DNA of 64,000 nt from Enterococcus pseudoavium NBRC 100491 (GTDB lineage Bacteria; Bacillota; Bacilli; Lactobacillales; Enterococcaceae). This document shows positions 46,304 to 53,748 of the stretch, in pieces. The position numbers and the translations under genes are program-made. Position 1 is the first letter of the stretch, and every line of letters begins with the position of its first letter. The notes beneath the pieces were generated by a model. That model made no database searches. It had not been told where the DNA came from and saw nothing but the letters and a program-made list of their open reading frames with translations. The stretch covers positions 1-64,000 of the forward strand of contig NZ_BCQF01000011.1 in NCBI RefSeq assembly GCF_001544295.1. Direction: 5' to 3'.

Positions 46304-46327
46304 AAAAAAGCACCTCAAGTGAGATGC
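46304..46327 (-). terminator. Stem-loop terminator after the 195-residue unknown gene
   Basis: GCATCTCA pairs with TGAGGTGC around a very small loop (inner pairs probably open), followed by six T residues on the minus strand. It lies between the unknown gene and portal. Confidence 0.7.
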
Positions 46328-46337
46328 CAATTTTGAA

Positions 46338-46925
46338 TTATTGAAATCTGTGCGAATAAAAATCTAAAATTGGAACTCCTTTTTCGCTAAGATAATTCCC
46401 TAAACCACACTCCAAGTCTTTTCTAAGTCCATCCGTAATCTGAGGAAGCGGAACAATCAATACAAATTCTTCATTCCATTTCTTTTTAAGGTGGGCAATT
46501 ATCATCCCAGATGGATTTGTATTGCCAAAATTTATATCATTGCTGGCAGCAACACATCCTAAGTAACCATCAGTAGTGAACTTCAACCAAATAATGTGAT
46601 TAATATTATTTAACTTGTACTTATCTTTCAGTGGTCCGTATGGTACTCCAACATTCTTATTTTTTCTAATGTCACCTTTATCAATCTTATGATCTACAAC
46701 TGTGATATTTGGTATCCCTACCACTTCCTCAAAAAAAGTGGTAGTCAACTCAATGACTTTCTCCTTAGCAGTCGGTTCCCTATCTGCTTGCCTTTCAGCT
46801 TCTTCTATCCTCTTATTACCGTCTACTTGAACAGAAGATGCTTTCCCATATAATCCGGGAAAATTATCTTCTGTTCTCCCTCGAAATTGAGTGTACTTGT
46901 ATAGATCTGTTGAAATTGAAATCAT
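46338..46925 (-). CDS. Unknown 195-residue protein between terminase and portal
   Basis: I do not recognise this protein. It is soluble, with an N-terminal Arg/Gly/Tyr-rich stretch, a helical charged middle (EEAERQADREPTAKEKVIE), and a mixed alpha/beta C-terminal half ending in DFYSHRFQ. The DNA looks more AT-rich than the flanking late genes. GGAGGGC precedes the ATG and a terminator follows. No known packaging protein sits between the large terminase and portal, so it is probably a moron cassette. Its function (defence, exclusion or other) cannot be told. Confidence 0.6.
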   Translation of the reverse strand: MISISTDLYKYTQFRGRTEDNFPGLYGKASSVQVDGNKRIEEAERQADREPTAKEKVIELTTTFFEEVVGIPNITVVDHKIDKGDIRKNKNVGVPYGPLKDKYKLNNINHIIWLKFTTDGYLGCVAASNDINFGNTNPSGMIIAHLKKKWNEEFVLIVPLPQITDGLRKDLECGLGNYLSEKGVPILDFYSHRFQ

Positions 46926-46994
46926 AAAGAAAAGCCCTCCGATTTAAGGTTCTAAAATCATTTTACTATACGAGAATTAATCATTCACCTCATA

Positions 46995-48602
46995 TCACAG
47001 AATTAACAAACCCCTATCGTCATAGACACTTGCAGAATTGTTGTTCCCACAACGGATAGCACGGTCGAGTGCCATGATGGTCGCAATCGCACCATCAATC
47101 TTCTCCGTTGATTTTTCTTTATCGGCTTTGATGTTTCCTGCAGGGTCAGTTCGAATGAAGATGTTATCCATATTCCACCGAAGAACGGGATGAGCTCCGT
47201 GAGCGATTTTCTGCTCAAGTGTCAGTTTCATCAGCTCTTTCGTTGGCGGGCTCATATCCTTAAACCCTTGTCCGAACGGTACAACCGTAAAGCCCATTCC
47301 CTCGAGGTTCTGAACCATCTGAACAGCACCCCAACGGTCAAAGGCGATTTCTCGGATGTTATATTTTTGCCCTAGCTCCTCGATGAAGGTTTCAATGAAC
47401 CCGTAGTGAACGACATTCCCCTCAGTAGTTTTAAGCCACCCCTGCTTTTCCCATAAGTCATAGGGAACGTGGTCACGTTTCACCCGAAGGTCAAGTGTGT
47501 CTTCAGGTATCCAGAAGTAAGGCAAGACGACAAATTTGTCATCCTCATCTTCAGGCGGAAAAACCAAAACAAAGGATGTGATGTCGGTGGTGCTTGAAAG
47601 GTCAAGACCCCCATAACAGACACGTCCTTCTAGCGATTTCTCATTGACCTTGAAGCCGCAAGAATCCCATTTATCCATTGGCATCCACCGAATGGCTTGT
47701 TTCACCCATTGGTTCAGGCGCAGTTGCCGGAATGAGTTTTCCTCAGCAGGATTTTGCTTGGCAGATTCACAAGCAGCCTTGACCTTATCAATGCCAACTG
47801 TAATACCAAGAGAAGGGTTCGCCTTCTTCCAAACTTTCGGATCTGTCCAATCATCACTCTCATCTGCCCCATAAATCACAGGATAGAAAGTCGAGTCGTG
47901 CTTACGTCCGTCTATAATATCAAGAGCCTTCTGATGCGTTTCGTAACAGATGGAATTGGTATCCGTCCCAGCAGTCGTAATCAAGAAATACAAAGGTTGG
48001 GTACGTGCATCACCTGAACCCTTCGTCATTACATCAAAGAGCTTACGGTTGGACTGGGTATGTAGCTCATCAAAGACGACCCCATGAATATTAAAGCCGT
48101 GCTTTGAATAAGCCTCCGCTGACAATACTTGATAAAAGCTGTTCGTTGGCTTAAAGACTATACGCTTTTGCGAGGCAAGAATCTTCACTCGCTTATTGAG
48201 CGCTGGACACATCCGCACCATATCGGCAGCTACCTCAAATACAATTGAGGCTTGTTGTCTATCAGCTGCACAACCATAAACCTCGGCACGTTCTTCACCA
48301 TCACCACAAGTAAGCAACAAAGCGACCGCAGCCGCAAGTTCTGATTTCCCCATCTTCTTGGGGATTTCAATGTAAGCCGTATTGAACTGCCGATAACCAT
48401 TTGGCTTCACCGTGCCAAATAAATCACGGATGATTTGTTCTTGCCAATCAAGGAGTTCAAACGGTTTTCCTGCCCATGTTCCTTTGGTATGACTCAGGCA
48501 CTCGATAAAGTTCACGGCATAATCAGCTAATTCCTTATCGTACTTGGATGTCTTCGCCTTAAACTTGGTCGGTTTATATTTCTTCAAAGGCAACCGCACC
48601 AC
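46995..48602 (-). CDS. Terminase large subunit
   Basis: The protein of up to 535 residues is the packaging motor of the Terminase_1/HK97 type. The ATPase part shows PKKMGKSELAAA (Walker A-like) and VVFDELHTQ (Walker B with catalytic Glu); the C-terminal RNase H-like nuclease begins near GGLDLSSTTDITSF. The start is doubtful: GTG GTG lies next to the ribosome site, whereas TTG at 48591-48593 has an 8-base spacing from AAGGAG and would give 532 residues. Confidence 0.93.
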   Translation of the reverse strand: MVRLPLKKYKPTKFKAKTSKYDKELADYAVNFIECLSHTKGTWAGKPFELLDWQEQIIRDLFGTVKPNGYRQFNTAYIEIPKKMGKSELAAAVALLLTCGDGEERAEVYGCAADRQQASIVFEVAADMVRMCPALNKRVKILASQKRIVFKPTNSFYQVLSAEAYSKHGFNIHGVVFDELHTQSNRKLFDVMTKGSGDARTQPLYFLITTAGTDTNSICYETHQKALDIIDGRKHDSTFYPVIYGADESDDWTDPKVWKKANPSLGITVGIDKVKAACESAKQNPAEENSFRQLRLNQWVKQAIRWMPMDKWDSCGFKVNEKSLEGRVCYGGLDLSSTTDITSFVLVFPPEDEDDKFVVLPYFWIPEDTLDLRVKRDHVPYDLWEKQGWLKTTEGNVVHYGFIETFIEELGQKYNIREIAFDRWGAVQMVQNLEGMGFTVVPFGQGFKDMSPPTKELMKLTLEQKIAHGAHPVLRWNMDNIFIRTDPAGNIKADKEKSTEKIDGAIATIMALDRAIRCGNNNSASVYDDRGLLIL

Positions 48603-48647
48603 TCCTTTCCATAAGAAAAACAGCCCTCAAGCTGTTCTTCGAAAATT

Positions 48648-48872
48648 TTAGTTGTATGCCCCAAGCACACATTGCAATGCTTTCTCAACCGCATCATCAC
48701 TTGGTTTAATATCCCATCCACGGTCGTAGTTGGCGACAATCTTTCCCTTCACTCTCAACTCAAGTTTGGAAATGCGACCTTCGTCAATCCCAAACTCGCT
48801 AGGTTCTTCAAAATGCTTCACGCTGAAGGTCACGCTGGTCTTATCAATCTTAATCACGCCATTAGTCCACAT
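48648..48872 (-). CDS. Small phage protein of unknown function
   Basis: The protein of about 74 residues is predicted beta-rich: VIKIDKTSVTFSVKHF, then ISKLELRVKGKIVANYDRGWDI and a C-terminal helix. An ATG three codons earlier abuts GGAG; the ATG ending at 48872 has the right spacing (9 bases). It overlaps the DUF5049-like gene by 11 bases. Similar small genes accompany the terminase/methyltransferase region in Gram-positive prophages; role unknown. Confidence 0.65.
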   Translation of the reverse strand: MWTNGVIKIDKTSVTFSVKHFEEPSEFGIDEGRISKLELRVKGKIVANYDRGWDIKPSDDAVEKALQCVLGAYN

Positions 48873-49050
48873 CTGTTTCATCTCCTGTCATGATGAAATG
48901 CACATAGTCATTCTTGTGGTCCTCAATGAAAATCACGAGTTCAAAGAAGTTTCGTTCGTGGGCAAGTCGCTGAACGTAATTGGTATCGAGCATATTGGTA
49001 AGCCCTGACTCTTGAATCGCGATGATTTGTTTCTTAATTCTTGGATTCAT
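48862..49050 (-). CDS. DUF5049-like small phage protein
   Basis: The 62-residue protein opens MNPRIKKQIIAIQESG and ends with a helical FFELVIFIEDHKNDYVHFI segment, matching my memory of DUF5049. AAAGGATGGGCAAA precedes the ATG. Such proteins are frequent beside SAM synthetase and methyltransferase genes in streptococcal and clostridial prophages. Function unknown. It overlaps both neighbours slightly. Confidence 0.62.
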   Translation of the reverse strand: MNPRIKKQIIAIQESGLTNMLDTNYVQRLAHERNFFELVIFIEDHKNDYVHFIMTGDETDVD

Positions 49051-49228
49051 TTTGCCCATCCTTTCTACCTTGCTCGTAGGCTGCGATTAACGCATCCTCA
49101 AGGCTCCACACGGCAATGTCGAGGAAATCTTCACGGTCACTGTTATGTGCCTTCAAGTCACCCCGTTCAGGCAAACCGTAGATGTGTTTCTTGGCAATGT
49201 TGTAGATTTTACGTTTGCTCACTCCCAT
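49034..49228 (-). CDS. Small phage protein (DUF6900-like)
   Basis: The 64-residue protein has a basic start (VSKRKIYNIAKKHI) and a helical DIAVWSLEDALIAAYEQG end. The DxAVWSLxxALxxAYE pattern recalls DUF6900 domains of phages, an identification from memory. AAGGGG precedes the ATG at 8 bases. It overlaps the next gene by 17 bases. Confidence 0.55.
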   Translation of the reverse strand: MGVSKRKIYNIAKKHIYGLPERGDLKAHNSDREDFLDIAVWSLEDALIAAYEQGRKDGQNESKN

Positions 49229-49230
49229 GG

Positions 49231-49620
49231 TTAGAACCCCTTCCTTATGCGAATCATATCCCAGTTATGTTCGGTTGGGTAAAAGTCCACCCAGACCAAG
49301 TCGTCATTCAACACCATGTCGGTGACAAGATCCCATGCCTCTTCATAAGTCGCATATTCCTTAACGGTTCCGTTTTGGAAAACCAGTTTGAAAGTTTTCT
49401 TGGGCTTGACGATTCGCACCATGTCCTCCCCGTACAACACGTTGAGGCTTGAACCATTGTCCCATTTCACGAGAAGCGAACCAATGTCATCCACCCCCGT
49501 TACTGTTCCTTGTGTGCCCTTTGGTGGGGCGTACGTGTCGCTCATGGCTACCAGTTCCACCCGTGTGCCTTCAGGGTATGTTTCTTTCAAGCGTTCGATT
49601 GTTTCACGATTTGGCATCAT
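49231..49620 (-). CDS. DUF4314 domain phage protein
   Basis: This 129-residue protein has the DUF4314 segment PKGTQGTVTGVDDIGSLLVKWDNGSSL near 33-59, an SH3-like beta barrel, and a separate C-terminal region with DLVWVDFYPTEHNW. AGGAGG lies 8 bases before the ATG. It comes after the methyltransferase gene in the same message, as in related prophages. Function unknown. Confidence 0.72.
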   Translation of the reverse strand: MMPNRETIERLKETYPEGTRVELVAMSDTYAPPKGTQGTVTGVDDIGSLLVKWDNGSSLNVLYGEDMVRIVKPKKTFKLVFQNGTVKEYATYEEAWDLVTDMVLNDDLVWVDFYPTEHNWDMIRIRKGF

Positions 49621-49708
49621 CTTGATGTCCTCCTTTTGCTTTTTTGTTCATTACATATATCACTCAAAAAGCCTTTTATATCAAGTGATTAGCCAGTTCT
49701 TAATGGTT

Positions 49709-50959
49709 TTAGTTGATACAATCGTCCCTCGAAAACACATCTTCATAGGTGAGCGTTTGAGCATCGCGGATCACTCGTACAGAGTCAGCTGAACCAACCT
49801 GTTCGATATAACGATTTACAATCACGTCAACGAACTTCTCATCCAGTTCAATCGTGTGGCAAATGCGGTTTGTCTGCTCACAAGCAATCAACGTTGAGCC
49901 GCTGCCACCAAAAGGATCAAGCACAATGCAGTTACTCATGCTCGAATTGGTGATTGGATAGGCAAGCAACGGAATAGGTTTCATGGTTGGGTGGTCACCA
50001 TTTTTCTTAGGTTTATCAAATTCCCAAATGGTCGACTCCTTACGACCTGTGTACCATTGGTGCTTGCCTTTCTTCTTCCAACCGTAAAGAACCGGCTCAT
50101 GTTGCCACTGATAGGGAGAGCGACCAAGGACGAGGCTTTGTTTCTTCCAGATACAAGTTCCCGAGAGGTAAAATCCCGCTTCAACAAAAGCTCTACGGAA
50201 ATTCAAACCTTCCGTGTCTGCATGGAAAACATAAATGCTGGCATCATCAGCCATTGCTTTTTCCATACAAGAAAAAGTGTCATACAGGAATGTGTAAAAC
50301 GCCTCGTTTGCCATATTGTCATTTTTGATTTTGCCCGCACTACCTTCGTAGTTCACGTTGTAAGGAGGATCCGTCACGGTGAGATTGGCAAGTTTTCCAT
50401 CCATCAGAACATCATAGGTTTCTTGCTTGGTACTGTCTCCACAAACCAGACGGTGATTGCCAAGCAGCCACAAGTCCCCGGTTTTCGAGAAGGTTGGTTT
50501 CTCAAGTTCGGCATCCACATCAAACTTATCTTCTTGTGCTTCCGCATCGCCATTCAGTAACTGGTCAATCTCAGCAGCATCAAAACCGAGCAAGTCCAAA
50601 TCGAAGTCCGCACCTTGAAGGTCAGACAACTCAATCGAGAGCATTTCATCGTCCCAGCCAGCGTTCATGGCGAGTTTGTTGTCGGCAATGATGTAGGCTC
50701 GCTTTTGTGCCTCAGTTAGATGCTCGATAAAGATACAAGGCACTTCTTTAATACCTTCTTCCTTCGCCGCCATAATTCGTCCATGCCCTGCAATGACATT
50801 GAACTCTTCGTCAATCAAACAAGGATTAAGAAAGCCAAACTCACGAAGGGATGCACGAAGTTGGAGAACCTGTTCCTTGGAGTGAGTTCTTGAGTTACGG
50901 GCATAGGGGACGAGCTTTTCAATGTCTACTTTTTCAAAATGGTCGATTGTTTTAATCAT
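49709..50959 (-). CDS. DNA methyltransferase with N-terminal ParB-like domain
   Basis: The 416-residue protein joins a ParB/sulfiredoxin-like domain (GHGR at 58-61) to an N6-adenine/N4-cytosine methyltransferase. The catalytic DPPY is at 197-200 and the SAM motif DPFGGSGST at 348-356, the order of the beta class. It probably modifies phage DNA against host restriction or regulates packaging. It begins directly after the stop of the SAM synthetase-like gene, so enzyme and cofactor supplier are coexpressed. Recognition sequence unknown. Confidence 0.9.
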   Translation of the reverse strand: MIKTIDHFEKVDIEKLVPYARNSRTHSKEQVLQLRASLREFGFLNPCLIDEEFNVIAGHGRIMAAKEEGIKEVPCIFIEHLTEAQKRAYIIADNKLAMNAGWDDEMLSIELSDLQGADFDLDLLGFDAAEIDQLLNGDAEAQEDKFDVDAELEKPTFSKTGDLWLLGNHRLVCGDSTKQETYDVLMDGKLANLTVTDPPYNVNYEGSAGKIKNDNMANEAFYTFLYDTFSCMEKAMADDASIYVFHADTEGLNFRRAFVEAGFYLSGTCIWKKQSLVLGRSPYQWQHEPVLYGWKKKGKHQWYTGRKESTIWEFDKPKKNGDHPTMKPIPLLAYPITNSSMSNCIVLDPFGGSGSTLIACEQTNRICHTIELDEKFVDVIVNRYIEQVGSADSVRVIRDAQTLTYEDVFSRDDCIN

Positions 50960-51742
50960 CTAGAACAACCCCCATTCCGCCAATTTCTCGAATCCTCCAA
51001 GTTGATTCACGAAGTCTCGTGCTTCCTCTACGATTTCCAAGTAGGGCAAGCCATCAACTTGGTCATCACCAATGGCACAAACTAACTCGACTGGTTGTCC
51101 CGTTTGTTGGGCTTTAAGAAAAGCGTGGATGTTGATTGAGACATCCGCCTTGGATAAGTCTTTCCCGTGTAATCCACCGCCTGTGACTGAGTCAGCCATA
51201 TCTGAACCAAGCTTACGGTTGGTTGCTCCAGTATCCACATCAGGACCGCCAGTCCAATCACCCAGTGGATTCACTTGAGCTATTGGATACAATTCCAAGA
51301 GGTCAGCTGTCTTGGCGTGACTTTGACAGATGATTAAACGGTCACCGTCAAGGATGTACTTGCCATCTGTTGGATACTTGTCATAAAGGTCACGTACGAT
51401 TTTTGAGAGCTTGAGTTGTTCATCAGTCAATGGTGCTCCCTTGAATATGCCGTTATCACCACAACGAATTTCATCCGCTTGGTTTTCTGCAAGTTCTTCG
51501 TCTTGAGGGACGACCACAATGTCTTGTTTGACATCACCCGCGATTCGTTTGATTGCATTTCGCACTTCCTCAAAAGAAAGAGCAGTTGAAGTTTCAATAA
51601 TCACATGGCACACACCATGGCCGATTAAAACCTCAACTGCTATCTTTGGATTTGTTTCTTCTTGGTAAGCCAAGTCCACGATTGCCCCAGCAATACGGTC
51701 GGCAAGCTTGTCAGGATGGCTTGGATTTACTTTTTCTATCAT
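50960..51742 (-). CDS. Short MetK-like S-adenosylmethionine synthetase
   Basis: This 260-residue protein is far shorter than cellular MetK (about 390) but keeps key elements: HPDK at 9-12 with the catalytic His, GDNG at 95-98 in place of GAGDQG, and TGGGLHGKD at 187-195 in place of GGGAFSGKD. Together they indicate a compact methionine adenosyltransferase. Its position immediately upstream of the DNA methyltransferase suggests local SAM supply. Activity is inferred. An AGGAAATTAAACCG stretch precedes the ATG. Confidence 0.82.
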   Translation of the reverse strand: MIEKVNPSHPDKLADRIAGAIVDLAYQEETNPKIAVEVLIGHGVCHVIIETSTALSFEEVRNAIKRIAGDVKQDIVVVPQDEELAENQADEIRCGDNGIFKGAPLTDEQLKLSKIVRDLYDKYPTDGKYILDGDRLIICQSHAKTADLLELYPIAQVNPLGDWTGGPDVDTGATNRKLGSDMADSVTGGGLHGKDLSKADVSINIHAFLKAQQTGQPVELVCAIGDDQVDGLPYLEIVEEARDFVNQLGGFEKLAEWGLF

Positions 51743-51746
51743 CGGT

Positions 51747-52325
51747 TTAATTTCCTTTCTTGGAACGAAGCAAACGTTCCATCATGTCATCATTGGGACT
51801 ACCTTCAAAATCTGTCGTGCAATTTTGCTTTACAATATCGAAAATCTCATACCATAAAAGATTGGCTTGCTTCTGAAAACTTTGGCTCATTGTGACGAAT
51901 GGACTCGTCACCACGCCACCCGTTGTTGGGTGTTTCCCGAGCAGACCATATTGGCTGACAGCCTGTTCGCACTGAATGTAACGCGCAAAAGCTTGAGCGT
52001 AACTTTCAAGCACACGAGGACTTACTAACTTCTCGCAGCCACGTTCCTTCAGCCACAACCACGTTTCACGGAATAATTCATCAGCGCCCAAGGTTGTGCC
52101 GTCCTTTTGTTTAGCAGAAAGGTACTCGCTTGGGTCTGGCATATCTGCTCCTTCAAGCTCAGCCCCTTCGCCAATATCACCTCCGACCAATAATGTCTCA
52201 GGTTCAAATTCATGTATTTCGATTCGTTTGCCGGACTTCCCGGCTGCTAATTTATCTGCTAGAGGCGTTGGTTTAGAACCAGCCTTCGCACGTCTACCGC
52301 CTCTATTTGTACCGTCTCTTGCGAT
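51747..52325 (-). CDS. P27 family terminase small subunit
   Basis: The protein recognises the packaging site and feeds DNA to the large subunit. It opens with RDGTNRGGRRAKAG, the usual P27 family start, followed by a helical middle and an LFRETWLWLKERG segment. Homologues start M-A/P-RDGTNRGG. Here no ATG, GTG or TTG is found at that place; the only strong ribosome site, AAGGAGG at 52334-52340, points to an ATC codon at 52323-52325. The frame itself can extend to a TTG at 52407-52409, but that has no ribosome site. Confidence 0.83.
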   Translation of the reverse strand: MARDGTNRGGRRAKAGSKPTPLADKLAAGKSGKRIEIHEFEPETLLVGGDIGEGAELEGADMPDPSEYLSAKQKDGTTLGADELFRETWLWLKERGCEKLVSPRVLESYAQAFARYIQCEQAVSQYGLLGKHPTTGGVVTSPFVTMSQSFQKQANLLWYEIFDIVKQNCTTDFEGSPNDDMMERLLRSKKGN

Positions 52326-52456
52326 GATTCTCGCCTCCTTTTCCTCTAGGGGGTTAATAGGGGCTTTGAATTGAACTTTTTGCGCGTGAGAGCCTAGCGC
52401 GCTGTTCAATTCGATAGGTCGTAGAGATGTTGACCGCCCCTCCCCATTGCTAACTC

Positions 52457-52822
52457 TTACAAGCTAGTTTTATCTTTCGTATTCATTCGTGTCATATGGA
52501 TGCGTGAGTGGCAGGATTTACACACACTCATCAGATTAGAAAAGTCATGCGTTCCGCCTTCACTTAGTTCTTTGATGTGATGGACAATCTCGGTTGGCGT
52601 AAGCCTTCCTTCTGCCTGACACATCTCGCACAAAGGATGAGCTGCCACGTATCTTGCCCGTATCTTTTTCCAAGCTCTGCCGTAACGTTTGTTGGTCTCC
52701 GGATCACGCTCGTATTTCTCGTAACGTTTCCTCGCAAGTAATCTATGCTCTTCGCAGTAGTCGGCATGCGTTAGGTGCGGACAACCAGGATACTTACAGG
52801 GTTTAGCCGGTTTCATTGGCAT
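52457..52822 (-). CDS. HNH endonuclease of the packaging module
   Basis: The 121-residue protein has two CxxC zinc pairs (near 65-68 and 101-104) around the HH motif at 81-82 and an Asn-containing loop, the classic HNH fold. In cos phages of this type the HNH protein cooperates with the terminase to cut cos DNA. AGGAG precedes the ATG. It is the first gene of the late operon after the terminator at 52846-52880. Confidence 0.9.
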   Translation of the reverse strand: MPMKPAKPCKYPGCPHLTHADYCEEHRLLARKRYEKYERDPETNKRYGRAWKKIRARYVAAHPLCEMCQAEGRLTPTEIVHHIKELSEGGTHDFSNLMSVCKSCHSRIHMTRMNTKDKTSL

Positions 52823-52845
52823 GGTGTGCTCTCCTTTCTGTGCAA

Positions 52846-52880
52846 AGTAAAAGCCCTCGCAGATTTCTCCACGAAGGCTT
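52846..52880 (-). terminator. Stem-loop terminator at the early/late boundary
   Basis: A 13-bp stem (AAGCCTTCGTGGA with TCTGCGAGGGCTT, three wobble pairs) has a GAAA loop and TTTT on the minus strand. It lies between the early genes and the HNH gene and could be an attenuation point for late transcription. Confidence 0.75.
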
Positions 52881-52907
52881 GGTTGGTTATAGTTTTTTGA
52901 TAATACT

Positions 52908-52962
52908 ATTTTACCACCTTGAATTAATTACACAATGTGTCATTGACTCTCATGAACTCTCA
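52908..52962 (-). promoter_or_regulatory. Candidate late promoter with activator repeats
   Basis: On the minus strand: two TGAGAGT direct repeats 10 bp apart (52946-52952 and 52956-52962), an ACACA-A-TGTGT palindrome (52930-52940), then TTGTGT, 16 bases and TAAAAT as possible -35 and -10. The order suits an activator-driven late promoter. Confidence 0.4.
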
Positions 52963-52976
52963 CGGTGTGTCAACTT

Positions 52977-53393
52977 TCAATTTGGTACTGAAAAATGATT
53001 CAAAGCGTTGGCGTGGATGCGATGAACAGTGCTTTGAGAATAACACATCTGCTTAGCAATCACACCCCAACTCTTCCCATTCACGTACCTAGCACGAAGT
53101 ACTGCACGTTCATCAACGTCATCAAGAGTAGCAATTGCTTCACTGATATCCCATTGCAGATTCAACAAGGCTTGCTTAGCTTTCTCAATCTTGTTTTCCG
53201 TCTCAGCAATCCGTTCAAGACTTCGGATGAATGGTGCTTCCGTATTCTTTGTACCGCTATTGATTCGTTCTTCATCATAACGTACAGCGGAGACGGAAAC
53301 TGACAAAGCTTTCATCTCCTCCAATTCCACCTCAAGAGAGTTGATGTGCTTTTTCATTGCATCAGTCTGTTTTAGATATTCTTTTGGTGTCAT
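52977..53393 (-). CDS. DUF1492/ArpU-like late transcription regulator
   Basis: The 137-residue protein has a coiled-coil middle and a C-terminal helix-turn-helix (GKSWGVIAKQMCYSQSTVHRIH) like sigma region 4. It resembles DUF1492 and ArpU proteins that switch on packaging and lysis genes. ATG ending at 53393 follows AGGAGG; the frame extends upstream without a site. Its gene lies just before the repeat-bearing promoter and HNH late gene. Confidence 0.75.
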   Translation of the reverse strand: MTPKEYLKQTDAMKKHINSLEVELEEMKALSVSVSAVRYDEERINSGTKNTEAPFIRSLERIAETENKIEKAKQALLNLQWDISEAIATLDDVDERAVLRARYVNGKSWGVIAKQMCYSQSTVHRIHANALNHFSVPN

Positions 53394-53403
53394 TTGCCGC
53401 CTC

Positions 53404-53748
53404 CTATCTGAACCACTCGTACTGTAGAAGATCCTGTTCTGTTTTACCGATGAGCATTTCAATTTCGTCAGTGGTCATGCCAAGACCATCGGCAATTTCT
53501 GACATCTCAAAGCCCATGTTGTAACGAAGATGGAAAACACGAAGTTTCAAAGGATCTTGAATTTCCATCGTTACCTTATAAAACCACTTGGTTAAGTCGG
53601 CATAAAATTGAATCTTGCCTGAAGTTATTCGCTCCAAATCCTCGTTAAGCTGATACTCAGGATTTTCCTTCGACTTTTTCAAGTATAAATCCAAATCTTC
53701 CTTCAGTCCTTTACGCAATGCATATCGTTTTTCAAGTACACTAATCAT
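53404..53748 (-). CDS. Unknown phage protein with HTH-like end
   Basis: The 114-residue protein is charged and helical, with a C-terminal segment MGFEMSEIADGLGMTTDEIEMLIG that could form a helix-turn-helix resembling sigma region 4. It overlaps the helicase gene by 4 bases and lies just upstream of the DUF1492-like regulator, so it may be a second regulatory subunit. I cannot name a family. Confidence 0.6.
   Translation of the reverse strand: MISVLEKRYALRKGLKEDLDLYLKKSKENPEYQLNEDLERITSGKIQFYADLTKWFYKVTMEIQDPLKLRVFHLRYNMGFEMSEIADGLGMTTDEIEMLIGKTEQDLLQYEWFR

Noticed and set aside
49991-50560. Long plus-strand open frame of 189 codons over the methyltransferase gene
   Set aside because: It lies fully antisense to a gene with clear catalytic motifs, has no ribosome site of note and no recognisable domain.
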